Assembly (NCBI GenBank): GCA_963723235.1
Contig: CAVRPV010000017.1
Coordinates: forward strand, 1-64,000
Length of the DNA stretch: 64,000 nt
Direction of reading: 5' to 3'
Origin: CAIRTM01 sp963723235
GTDB lineage: Bacteria; Desulfobacterota; WTBG01; CAIYCZ01; CAIRTM01
Numbering within the stretch: the first letter of the stretch is position 1; every line of letters starts with the position of its first letter. This document shows, in pieces, positions 32,094 through 40,870 of the stretch. The position numbers and the translations under genes were made by a program. The notes beneath the pieces are model-generated. The model did not search any database and was not told the origin of the DNA. It saw nothing but the letters and a program-made list of their open reading frames with translations.

Positions 32094-32780
32094 ATGGCAG
32101 CAAAGCAGAAAGTGGTTACCAAAGATCTTCTTGGTTTTGAAAACATTGTCGATTTCAACGAAAAGCTCAAGGCATATCTTGAGGAAAATGCCCGACAGAT
32201 TATCGCCATTGCCCTGATAGTCTGCCTGACCGTCGGCGCTGTCACGTACTGGATGATCAGCAGCAGAGCATCCGCGCAGACTGCCCAGAGCATACTGAAC
32301 CAGGCCCTGACCACGATGAGCGCTCCCGCCCCGACAGAGGCAGAGCAAACGGCCGCGCTGTCCTCGGCAATAACGGCATTGAGTATGGCGGTTGATACCT
32401 ACAGCCGGACAGAGGCGGGACGGGCCGCATTGTTTTATCGGGCCCAGTGCAAACTTCGTCAAAAAAACTACAGCGATGCGATTGCCGACTATACGAACTT
32501 TGTACAGTACAACGGCTTAATGGTTGACCAATTGCGTCCCGTTGCCTTTGAAAATATCGGGTACGCTCATGAAGCCCTGGGGGATTCAGCCGAAGCGCTG
32601 AAATGGTTTGAAAAGGCCGTGCAGGCTGGCTGCAGTGCGGCGCTTGTCGGCATGGCGCGGATACATGAAGCTGCCGGTTCATCAAAGCTTGCATGTGAAT
32701 GTTACCAGAAATACCTTGCTGGTACTGACACGGTCTATCGGGACATAGTTGAAATGAAAATCGGGGAAGTGTGCCGCTGA
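32094..32780 (+). CDS. Membrane-anchored TPR protein (YfgM-like)
   Basis: 228 residues. One membrane helix near residues 38-58 (IIAIALIVCLTVGAVTYWMI) follows a charged cytoplasmic N-terminus; the periplasmic remainder holds tetratricopeptide-like helices (AALFYRAQCKLRQKNYSDAI, and YAHEALGDSAEALKWFEKAV). This layout resembles YfgM/DUF2133-type ancillary chaperones attached to the Sec translocon, but TPR repeats are too general to fix the role. AAGGGGA gives a ribosome site. It follows the ComEA-like gene by 84 nt. Confidence 0.75.
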   Translation: MAAKQKVVTKDLLGFENIVDFNEKLKAYLEENARQIIAIALIVCLTVGAVTYWMISSRASAQTAQSILNQALTTMSAPAPTEAEQTAALSSAITALSMAVDTYSRTEAGRAALFYRAQCKLRQKNYSDAIADYTNFVQYNGLMVDQLRPVAFENIGYAHEALGDSAEALKWFEKAVQAGCSAALVGMARIHEAAGSSKLACECYQKYLAGTDTVYRDIVEMKIGEVCR

Positions 32781-32909
32781 CAGTTTCTGCGGCAGCGGGC
32801 TCACAAGACCTGCCCTGAGAAGGTAAGGCCTGAAGCGGCTTCAGGGCTGGGCAGATCAGGACAAACGGACATGCCATCCGGCCGACATGCCGGAGCATTG
32901 AACAGCTTA

Positions 32910-33008
32910 TTATGCCTTGGCGGCTTCTTTCTGCCGTTCTTTCCTCTGTTTGAGCTTAACGGTGCGAATGTTCTGTTTGCGGATGTGCTTTCTCTTTGAT
33001 CGAGCCAT
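32910..33008 (-). CDS. Small, highly basic protein, 32 aa
   Basis: Reads MARSKRKHIRKQNIRTVK, then LKQRKERQKEAAKA; more than a third of residues are Lys or Arg and it ends in tandem TAA codons. GGGAG lies about 13 nt upstream. Composition resembles small ribosome- or RNA-binding proteins, but I recognise no named family. It is antisense to nothing else and fills the gap between the TPR gene and cbpA. The strongly biased composition with two stops argues for a real gene; its size keeps confidence moderate. Confidence 0.55.
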   Translation of the reverse strand: MARSKRKHIRKQNIRTVKLKQRKERQKEAAKA

Positions 33009-33183
33009 GTTCTGGGGTCTCCCTATACCGGTTTGCTGCAATCGTGTCTTTGTTCTTCTGTATCCGGAGAAGTCTATCAAACTTTCTCTTTATTTTCAAC
33101 CTATTCTTGCGGGCCTGATTGACAAAATTATTGAAATGATTAACGTTGATGGAGTCGTAAAAGTTAGAAAATACCTGTTTTTA

Positions 33184-33305
33184 TGACGCGCTCGAAAAAA
33201 GTTCGTAGACAAGGCGCGCGAATTCGAAGGAATGAGACGTACTTGCCGTACGCCGCAATGACTGAGGATGAAGCGCAACGCAGTATCCGGACTTTTTACG
33301 AGTGT
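33184..33305. repeat. Dispersed palindromic repeat, copy B
   Basis: Carries the same core as the element at 21781-21957: GGAATGAGACGTACTTGCCG, CGTACGCCGCAATGAC, then GATGAAGCGCAACGCAGT. Ends CTCGAAAAA and CTTTTTACGAG are inverted. No gene inside. It lies just upstream of cbpA and may hold or displace part of its promoter. Confidence 0.7.
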
Positions 33306-33351
33306 GTCAAAGTTGTAACGATATCTGAAACACAGTTCGTGGAGGAGATAC

Positions 33352-34285
33352 ATGGCTGCAAAGGACTATTACAAGGTTTTGGGTGTTGAAAAAACAGCGA
33401 CTGTGGCTGAAATAAAAAAAGCCTATAAGGAACTGGCGTTCAAATACCATCCCGACAAAAACCCGGGAAACGCTAAAGCAGAAGACCGCTTTAAAGAAAT
33501 CAGCGCAGCATATGCTGTTTTGAGCGACAAGAGTAAGCGCGCACAATATGATCAATTCGGCTCAAGCGGATTTCATCAACGCTACAGCCAGGAGGACATC
33601 TTCAGGGGCGCGGACCTGAACGATATATTCAGGGAGATGGGATTCAGCAGCAACAACGATATATTCGGTCAGATTTTTCGGAGGCGGGCGCGGCCGCAGA
33701 CAACAGACATACAGAATGGATGATATATTCGGTGGCAACAGCGGCGGATTCGCATCCGGCCCCAAGGCGGCCCGCGGTCAGGACCTGAGCCTTGAGCTTA
33801 CAATTGATTTCATGGACGCTTTCAACGGCTGTGAAAAAACCGTCGAATATGTCCATGGCGGCAAAAAACATGGCGTTAAGGTCAAAGTGCCGGCAGGCAT
33901 AGCCTCGGGTCAAAAGCTGCGACTGGCCGGCAAGGGTGGGTCGGGTCAGGGTGGATCGGGCGACATGTTTTTTACCATCACAGTTGCCGCCCACCCCGTT
34001 TTCAAGCGCGAGGGCTATGATGTTATTATTGATCAGGAAATAAAAATAAGCGAAGCAGTGTTCGGAACCAGCCTTGAAGTGCCGACCCCGCACGGCAACC
34101 GCACAATCAAAATACCCGCAGGCATCCAGAACGGCACAAAACTGCGCTTAAAAGGAATGGGCATGCCCCATTTCGACAAAAGCGATCAGGGCCATGCCTA
34201 TGTCCGGATCTCAGTTACAATCCCGAAACACCTGAGCGAGGCCCAGAAAAAACTCTTCAAGCAGCTCTCAGAAGAAGGCTGCTGA
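33352..34285 (+). CDS. cbpA: DnaJ/CbpA-type co-chaperone, one-base frameshift
   Basis: About 310 residues read through. Hsp40 co-chaperone stimulating DnaK. The J-domain (1-70) has YYKVLGVEKTATVAEIKKAY, the essential HPD tripeptide (KYHPDKNPG) and SDKSKRAQYDQFG. A Gly-rich linker follows, then two CTD beta domains (LSLELTIDFMDAFNGCEKTV; GTSLEVPTPHGNRTIKIP). There is no cysteine-rich zinc domain, so it is CbpA-type. The frame breaks at the T5 run 33674-33678; four T residues restore QIFGGGRGRRQ, the expected linker. GGAGGAG precedes ATG 33352. Confidence 0.9.
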
Positions 34286-34371
34286 GCGCACAGCTCTGAC
34301 CCCCACGCCATGCGGGCATATCCCCGGCCTGACAAAAAGTTGTTGCAAAGAGCACATAAGGATGACACCGA

Positions 34372-34701
34372 ATGAACTACACATCAAAAGCTTTGCTCGT
34401 GGTATCGTTGCTCCTGGTGGCGCTCACGACAGCTGCCTGTGAAAAAGAAGGCCGGGAAATTGACAAAACGCTGAACGCCTCAAAAGAAAAAATTTTGGCA
34501 TTCACGACAGCTGCCTGCGCACCAAAAGACACCGCTGAAAAAATAGGCCGGGAGATTGACAACGCGGTTACCACCATAAAAAAAATAGCGGCATTCACGG
34601 AAGCAGCCCGCCAGAAAGAAGGCAGCGCTGAAAAAGCGGGGAAGTACATTGACAAAACGTTGAATTCGGCAAAAGAAACAATCAACGAAGCCACACGCTA
34701 G
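34372..34701 (+). CDS. Small repeat-containing lipoprotein-like protein
   Basis: 109 residues. N-terminal signal-like segment SKALLVVSLLLVALTTAAC, whose cysteine could be a lipobox, though the -3 residue is Thr. The rest is three degenerate ~35-residue units (GREIDKTLNASKEKI, GREIDNAVTTIKKI, GKYIDKTLNSAKETI), helical and charged, resembling surface helix-bundle lipoproteins. The block TTAAC recurs at the start of the second unit, suggesting internal duplication. Its TAG stop coincides with the left edge of the MITE-like element at 34699. Function unknown. Confidence 0.65.
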   Translation: MNYTSKALLVVSLLLVALTTAACEKEGREIDKTLNASKEKILAFTTAACAPKDTAEKIGREIDNAVTTIKKIAAFTEAARQKEGSAEKAGKYIDKTLNSAKETINEATR

Positions 34702-34882
34702 AGCATTTATCTAAATACTATAGCCTGCGATACAACACCGTCCGTTCGCCCTGAGCCTGTCGAAGGGTGAACGGACAAGGTATTTAATACTGAAACCCGT
34801 TCATGGTTCGACAAGCTCACCACGAACGGGTGAACATCTTCTTTTTAAAAAGGCTACAAAAAAAAGATAACTACGCTAGAGC
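34699..34882 (+). mobile_element. MITE-like element, left copy
   Basis: About 184 bp beginning TAGAGCATTTATCT and ending near AGATAACTACGCTAGAGC. Over nearly its whole length it is the reverse complement of 44342-44521, with roughly nine in ten bases identical by eye. It contains the complementary blocks CCGTCCGTTCGCCCTGAGCC and GTTCGACAAGCTCACC. The 11-mer ACGCTAGAGCA occurs on both edges (34695-34705, 34873-34883), possibly a target duplication. No coding capacity. Confidence 0.75.
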
Positions 34883-35118
34883 AAATTAATTTTGAGATGT
34901 CCGGTCTCGGATTGAAAAACGGAGGCGCCGATCGGCACGTGCCATCTCTCGCGCAGAAAACTTATTTACTTAATTAAGGGCGTCCCGCTGATGGCCTCAG
35001 TGCCCTTCCCTTCGGCAAAACAATTCAACTAATTCAACAACGTCCCCGTAACCTCCCCCGCAGTGTTCACGATTACAAACTGAAACAAATCAACGAGTTT
35101 CTTTGGGGTAGGGGCATT

Positions 35119-35419
35119 TCAGCTTTTGGATGCTTGGGCGTGCAGCTTCAGTCCCAGGGCGTGTACAACCTTGAGGATGGTATCAAAGCCGGGGCTTCGA
35201 TCACCTGAAAGGGCCTTGTACAGGCTTTCACGCGACAGGCCGGTATCACGGGGCTACCTGCGACATGCCGCGGCTGCGGGCAATATCGCCCAACGCTTTC
35301 GCAATAAAGGCGGCATCGCCGTCGGCCTCTTCAATGCAGGCTTCGAGATAGGCGGCCATTTCTTCAGGCGTGCGAAGATGCTCTGCAACATCGTAACGGA
35401 CTAGTTTTTGTTTTTTCAT
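35119..35419 (-). pseudogene. HI1420-type antitoxin, frameshifted and orphan
   Basis: Reads MKKQKLVRYDVAEHLRTPEE, then AAYLEACIEEADGDAAFI and a helix-turn-helix ending in SGFDTILKVVHALGLKLH-type sequence. It matches the addiction-module antidote family typified by HI1420. The frame breaks at 35250-35253, where four C residues on the coding strand replace an expected three; removing one restores ARSRGMSQVARDTGLSRESL. The cognate toxin (RelE/Gp49-like) should precede it but the 340 bp upstream show no such frame. Probably a decayed or mis-sequenced orphan antitoxin, about 99 residues when repaired. Confidence 0.7.
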
Positions 35420-36484
35420 CGATTCTTACAAGTTTGCTACCAAAGCAATGGAGCTTTCTTAATAATCACAAACTTAAGCGTTAAGTGTTATTACAAACCT
35501 CCATCAAGTGGCGCACCGTGACGCCTTTATCAAGCATGCGCGTCGTTATGCTGTCTGAGCACCCTGAATAGTGACGAGCTCATAGACGTACCCCTTCAGA
35601 ATCGTGCCCGACGATTGGGAATGCCGCTATAGCCGGACTGCTCGAAACGCATGGCCGATCTTTCTCGCGAAAGCTTTCTATGCCGCCAGAGCAGAAAGAG
35701 TACGAAAACTAGTTGTCGTGTCGAATTTGACGTACATTCGTCACTGATTGTGAGCCGAATTGGCTAAACACCTGTCAAGGTTAATCTCGAAGAAATCCTG
35801 TACTGCTGTCAGCACTGTATTGTCGCCGGGTTTTCAAGTTTCTTCCCTGTAGCTTTTTAACCCCCATCGTTTCGTAGTTAGATTTGATACCACCTTTCTT
35901 TGCTCGGCAAAGAAAGGTGATACCCCCAAGAAAGCCGCCCCGTGGCACCTTGGCGTCCGCCCAAGGTCGGGATTGCTCTCGCCGGGACACACGATCGCGG
36001 GAACGGCACGAACTCGCACATTCGGGCGCTCAGACAGCGTGTCGTTCGTATCCGCGCTCATGCACCTGTCCTCCGCAGTAGCCTGCTACGGAGGGTGGAC
36101 CCGGCTCGGCTGCGCTCCGATGGGGTTTGAAACCCCTGAACCTTGGACTTTTAACCTTCTTGTGACTTTGGACCTTCGACTTTGGTTTTTGGTCTTCGGT
36201 CCTTGTTCCTCCCCCTACCACGATAACGCCAAGGCCTGTCAGCGCTGTTTTCATACCCACCACTTTCATCAATAGATTCACCCAACGCTTACCCCATAAA
36301 CCTCTGTACTGGTTACAGTTTCCGTTTGCACATTGAAATAAATAATTATAAGATCATTTGAAATTAACAAGATTAAACCAAAACCGCATTGAGGATAACA
36401 CCGCAATGGCATAGGTTTTATAAGGGGCTTAGACGATAAATTTTAATGAGCGTATTTGGCAGAAATGGGCATGGGTGATTACAA
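35420..36484. other. 1.06-kb gap without intact gene at the island's left side
   Basis: No frame here looks like a real protein. A perfect 13-bp hairpin (CACCTTTCTTTGC / GCAAAGAAAGGTG, about 35891-35919) and a purine/pyrimidine-biased patch with repeated GACTTTGG-like words (36145-36210) are present. Probably decayed mobile DNA. The last ~180 bp are A/T-rich and may hold the promoter of the MazG-like gene. Confidence 0.5.
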
Positions 36485-36829
36485 ATGACAATCAATGAAT
36501 TGACTGAAAAACTCAGGATGTTTGCCAAAGAGCGTGATTGGGAGCAGTTCCACTCGCCTAAAAATCTTTCTATGGCTCTCGCGGTTGAAACAGCTAAGCT
36601 CATGGAACACTTTCAATGGCTTACAAAAGACCAAAGCCTAAATCTTGAAAAGACAACATTAGAAAAGGTTAAACAAGAAATCGGCGATACTCCAGATTTA
36701 TCTGCACGTCTTGCTGACCAACTTGGTATTGATCCTCTACAAGCAGCAGAAGAAAAATTGAAAATGAATGCCGCAAAATACCCGGTTGATAAGGCAAAGG
36801 GATCGGCTAAAAAATATACCGACTTGTAA
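36485..36829 (+). CDS. MazG-like nucleotide pyrophosphohydrolase, possibly inactive
   Basis: 114 residues. Small all-alpha NTP pyrophosphatase (RS21-C6/dCTPase type), hydrolysing (d)NTPs to monophosphates. Matches: ERDWEQFHSPKNLSMALAVE, HFQWL, KLKMNAAKYPVDKAKGSAKKY. Two oddities: the metal-binding helix normally reads EAAEL but here is ETAKL, replacing the second glutamate by lysine, and after EIGD the family's VLIYLLRLAD-type helix reads TPDLSARLAD, which looks like two compensating indels (about 36688-36708). It may therefore be inactive or mis-sequenced. It precedes the DUF2075 gene by 63 nt, a pairing that suggests joint function. Confidence 0.8.
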   Translation: MTINELTEKLRMFAKERDWEQFHSPKNLSMALAVETAKLMEHFQWLTKDQSLNLEKTTLEKVKQEIGDTPDLSARLADQLGIDPLQAAEEKLKMNAAKYPVDKAKGSAKKYTDL

Positions 36830-36892
36830 GGGCATAAGGCAAACTTGCACCTTTAACAGTAACTTCATTTCCATGCCATAAGAGTTAATCCA

Positions 36893-39319
36893 GTGATTGT
36901 TTACTCTGCTACAAAAGAAAAATTTCAGAACGATATCATGACAAATGATATCGAAAATATCATTTTAGATGCTTTTAAAACCACAACGGGCAGACGCACA
37001 ATATCTTCAGAGATAATGTCATGGAAAAACTCGTTACCATGTATGGGGCGGATTTTACAAGACAATGCAATTCCGAAGGATACAGGCGTTGCAATTGAAT
37101 ATCATATTCCGCAATCATCCAAACGCATCGATTTTATTTTGACAGGTAAAGATCATCAAAATAAAGAAGCTGCCGTACTCATAGAACTTAAACAATGGGA
37201 CAAAGCCTACCTGACAGATAAAGATGCAATCGTAAGCACACGGTTCAAGCACGGCGAAGTAGAGACACCGCACCCCTCCTACCAAGTCTGGTCATATAAA
37301 TGTCTTTTAGAAGATTTTAATCAGACTGTACAGGAAGAAAAAATCGGGCTCTTCCCTTGCGCATATCTTCATAATTATGACCCTGATGATGTTATTACAA
37401 ACAAACGCTATAGCAAATATATTCAAAATGCCCCGATTTTTTTAAAAAAAGATGCCCTGAAGTTGCAGCGGTTTATAAAAGAGTACATCAAATATGGTGA
37501 CCGCAATCAAATCATGTACCGGATTGAGCATGGCAGGATAAGACCATCAAAAAACCTTGCCGATCAGCTTGTATCAATGCTTCAGGGCAATCAAGAGTTT
37601 GTGATGATTGATGATCAAAAGGTTGTCTATGAAACTGCTCTTAAGCTTACAGGGAAGGCATCTACCACTAAAAAACAGGTATTGATTGTTGAAGGTGGCC
37701 CAGGGACCGGAAAATCTGTTATTGCAATTAACCTTCTTGTTGAACTAACAAAGCAAAAGCTGCTTGCACAATATGTTACGCGAAATTCTGCACCTCGCTT
37801 AGTTTATGAAGCGATGTTAGCAGGTACTTTAACAAGAACGAATATATCTAACATGTTTAAGAGTTCGGGTTCTTATCATGCCATAGAAGATAATGTTTTT
37901 GATTATTTGATCGTTGATGAAGCGCATAGGCTTAATGAAAAATCAGGTATGTTTAATAACCTTGGTGAAAATCAAATCAAAGAAATAATCAAGTCAAGTA
38001 AATGCAGTATTTTTTTTCTTTGATGAAGACCAGCGGGTAACCCTTAAGAGATATTGGTAATAAAGAACAAATTCGCCAGTTTACAAAAGAATCTAATGCG
38101 GATGTTTTGGAGTGTGGACTCGAATCTCAGTTTCGTTGTAATGGTTCAGACGGGTATCTTGCCTGGCTTGACAATACATTACAAATAAGAGAAACGGCGA
38201 ATGAAAAACTTAGTACGGATTAATATGATTTTCGTATTATTGATAGTCCTTTGAAATTACATAGTTTGATCCGTGAAAAAAATAGAGAAAACAATAAGGC
38301 ACGTATCTGGTGGCGGGGTACTGTTGGAAGTGGGTTAGCAAAAAGAATCCGGTTCTTAAAGATATTGTTATTGGTGATTACAAGGCGACTTGGAATCTTG
38401 ATAGCGACGGGCAGGTATGGATAATTAAGCCGGATTCAGTGAATGAAGTGGGCTGTATTCATACTTGCCAAGGGTTGGAAGTTGACTATATCGGAGTTAT
38501 AGTAGGCCCGGATTTGATTGTGCGTAACAATGAAGTCATTACCCAGCCCCTTGAGCGTGCATCTTATGATAAGTCAGTTCATGGGTGGAAGAAAAGGATG
38601 AAAGAAAAACCCCATGAAACAAAGAAGATGCTCGATGATATTATTAAGAACACCTATCGCACACTTATGACCCGTGGGCAAAAGGGTTGTTATGTTTATT
38701 TTGTCGATCAAGAAACGCGGCAATATTTCGAAGCACGCCTTAAGTTAAATGCAGAGAGCATGGATGCTGTTTTGCAAGAAGCATGTTGCAATCAACAGCC
38801 TTTTAGACAGCTACCAGTTGAAGAAATAAGGCCTTACGAGAATTGTGTGCCCTTGTGTTGACTTTAGAGCAGCAGCCGGACATTTTAGTGATGAGCAACA
38901 GGTAACATCATGGATCAATGGTCAGGACGAAACGGAGATATCAGGAAACGACTTGGGTTGAGTTGCCGGATGTTTTTCGACCTCAACGAGATTTGTTTGT
39001 TGCCCAAGTTGTCGGTGAATCCATGAACCGTCGCATACCAAACGGCTCATGGTGTCTGTTTCGTTTGAATCCTGCAGGTTCTCGCCAAGGGAAGATAGTT
39101 TTGGTTCAGCATCGGGATATTGCAGATACTGATACAGGTGGGCATTACACCGTCAAGCTGTATGAAAGCAGAAAACAGGAAAAGGTGGACGGTAGTTGGC
39201 TCCATTCATCGATTGTTTTGCGACCTGATACTACAGCATCGGGGTATGAACCAATCATATTAAGCGAGGATCAGTGCGATTATTTAAGGGTAATCGCAGA
39301 ATTTATTGCAGTTTTGTGA
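36893..39319 (+). pseudogene. PD-(D/E)XK nuclease - DUF2075 helicase - S24 peptidase fusion, broken
   Basis: Read through its lesions this is one protein of about 800 residues. N-terminal PD-(D/E)XK nuclease-like domain (KRIDFIL then VLIELKQW), DUF2075/Schlafen-like ATPase with Walker A EGGPGTGKSVIA and Walker B YLIVDEAHRL, C-terminal helicase motif HTCQGLEVDYIGVIVG and TRGQKGCYVYF, then an S24/LexA-like peptidase (VAQVVGESMNRRIPNGSW with the serine in GESM, and a lysine in YTVKLYE). Lesions: extra T in the T8 run 38010-38017, indel at 38044-38050, in-frame TAA at 38221, about +2 at 38305-38310, +1 near 38857, another between 38900 and 38945. A domain set suited to DNA damage or phage sensing; role unproven. 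Confidence 0.8.
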
Positions 39320-39361
39320 GCGGCTGTGATTTTTGGTGGAATTTTGGGTAATTCGAAATGC

Positions 39362-39380
39362 GGGGACACCATACTAATTT
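39362..39380 (+). repeat. Direct repeat GGGGACACCATACT, copy 1
   Basis: GGGGACACCATACTAATTT, repeated with one mismatch at 40839-40857. The two copies bracket the EEP/PD-(D/E)XK nuclease pair. Confidence 0.7.
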
Positions 39381-39519
39381 TAACTGTCCTTCGGTTCAAG
39401 AATGGGTATGCCCCCACTGATTTCCACCATTGTGCAGGCGCGGTGAAATATCAAAATTAACAGGCATATCAAATGCGGGGAATAAAGGGGCGCAGCCCCC
39501 TATTGCCGAAGGATTGCCA

Positions 39520-40276
39520 GTGAGAATCGTTTCTTGGAACTGCAACGGTGCTTTTCGGAAGAAATTTTCGCAGCTTGCAGCAATTGACGCTGACGTCTAC
39601 ATCATTCAAGAATGTGAAAACCCTCAATTGCTAGTCAACAAGAGTAAGGAGTTTCTCGAATTCTCCTCGAATCACCTTTGGCATGGCGAAAACAAGAACA
39701 AAGGTCTCGCAGTTTTTGCGAAACCTGATCTTGGGCTTAAAAAAGTGACGCTTAACCATGATTGGCATGGTAGATCTCTCAAGTGGTTTCTTCCTTTTTA
39801 CCTTTCTAAAAGCAATCAAATATTTAAGTTCTTGGGGCTTTGGAATCATAGTGCTGGCGCAAAGGCGTTTGCCTATATTGGTCAGTCCTGGCTATTCTTC
39901 CAGAACAACAGAGAATTCTTTAGGAATGCCATTATCGCTGGCGATTTCAACAGCAACAAGATATGGGATTCGTGGGATAGATGGTGGAATCACACAGACT
40001 ATGTAAATGAACTCTCAAATCTTGGTCTATGCAGTCTTTATCATTTCATTTATGGCCAAGAACAGGGGACGGAAACTCAACCAACTTTCCTTTTGCAGAG
40101 AAACGAAAGAGAAGAAATACCACATCGACTACATTTTTACCGATGCGGAAAAAGCACAGCGGACTACAGAGTTCAAGATCCATGATTTCAAGGACTGGAT
40201 AGAACTAAGTGACCATGTGCCAATCGAATGGAATTTTAGTGAGCGGTCTGAAGGGAAGCTGAATGGACAACGATGA
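39520..40276 (+). CDS. Endonuclease/exonuclease/phosphatase (EEP) family protein, frameshifted
   Basis: About 251 residues read through. EEP-fold (DNase I-like) phosphodiesterase: RIVSWNCNGAFRKKF at the N-terminus, VYIIQECENP (metal Glu), AGDFNSNKIWD and the C-terminal SDHVPIEW with catalytic Asp-His. Start is GTG 39520 with AAGGA 7 nt upstream. The frame breaks at 40105-40110; removing one base joins the QPTFLLQRNE part to KKYHIDYIFTDAEKAQ. The end overlaps the next gene (ATGA at 40273). A/T-rich relative to the host genes. Could be a nuclease of a defence module; substrate unknown. Confidence 0.82.
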
Positions 40277-40788
40277 AGATTATGTACTTGATAAATGCAA
40301 AGGAAGCATCTAGAAAAAAATCACTCGGTGAACTGGGTGAGCTCTTTGCGATAAAGACTCTCGTTGACAATGAATTCGACAAGATCAGAAACCTAAATGA
40401 CGACCATAGGAATGAGGCCTTTGCAGACATAGTTTGTGAAAAGAATGGCGTGAGGTATGTGGTCAGCGTAAAGGCAAGAAACAAATTTCAACTGGACGGC
40501 AAACTGAATAGTCGGTACAACTTGGGAACCAATGCGTATGAAAAGGCGCGATCAGCGGAGTACAAACATGGTGGAATTGCTCATTGGATGGCGATCCAGT
40601 TCGACCTTCATGAATATTCAGTCTATTTTGGGTCGTTGAGCGAGTTGAATTCGGCCAAAGCGATACCGATTGACAAGTGTGAAGCTGGTATCATTGGCAA
40701 AAAACTAGTTGACAGGAAAAGGCACTATTTTGATTTTGGATACTACAAGAACAAAATGAGGAGAAATCTAATATCAAAATCAACTTGA
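40273..40788 (+). CDS. PD-(D/E)XK nuclease-like protein
   Basis: 171 residues. The pattern LGELGELFAIKTLVDNEF, FADIVCEKNGVRYVVSVKAR resembles the PD-(D/E)XK restriction-nuclease core: helix with conserved Glu, metal Asp in the beta hairpin and a lysine in VKAR. The last part (HWMAIQFDLHEYSVYFGSL) would be the following sheet. The ATG overlaps the EEP gene's stop, so both are translated together and likely act together. An in-frame ATG at 40282 is an alternative start. Family assignment is by motif pattern only. Confidence 0.6.
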   Translation: MKIMYLINAKEASRKKSLGELGELFAIKTLVDNEFDKIRNLNDDHRNEAFADIVCEKNGVRYVVSVKARNKFQLDGKLNSRYNLGTNAYEKARSAEYKHGGIAHWMAIQFDLHEYSVYFGSLSELNSAKAIPIDKCEAGIIGKKLVDRKRHYFDFGYYKNKMRRNLISKST

Positions 40789-40838
40789 CTCAGGCCGTTC
40801 GTCCTCCGTAGGTAACTTTTCAATGGAGGGGGAAATCC

Positions 40839-40857
40839 GGGGACACCATACTGATTT
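40839..40857 (+). repeat. Direct repeat GGGGACACCATACT, copy 2
   Basis: GGGGACACCATACTGATTT, matching 39362-39380 in the same orientation, directly before the first copy of the ~110-bp repeat. Confidence 0.7.
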
Positions 40858-40870
40858 ATCCAAATCTTAC

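Noticed and set aside
35500..35570. Minus-strand segment TRMLDKGVTVRHLMEV, loosely like the end of a tyrosine recombinase.
   Set aside because: Too short, no catalytic RxxH or Tyr context and surrounded by stops.
35781..36281. Overlapping frames on both strands of 60-100 codons.
   Set aside because: They read across a hairpin and word-repeat region, overlap each other, lack ribosome sites and resemble no family.
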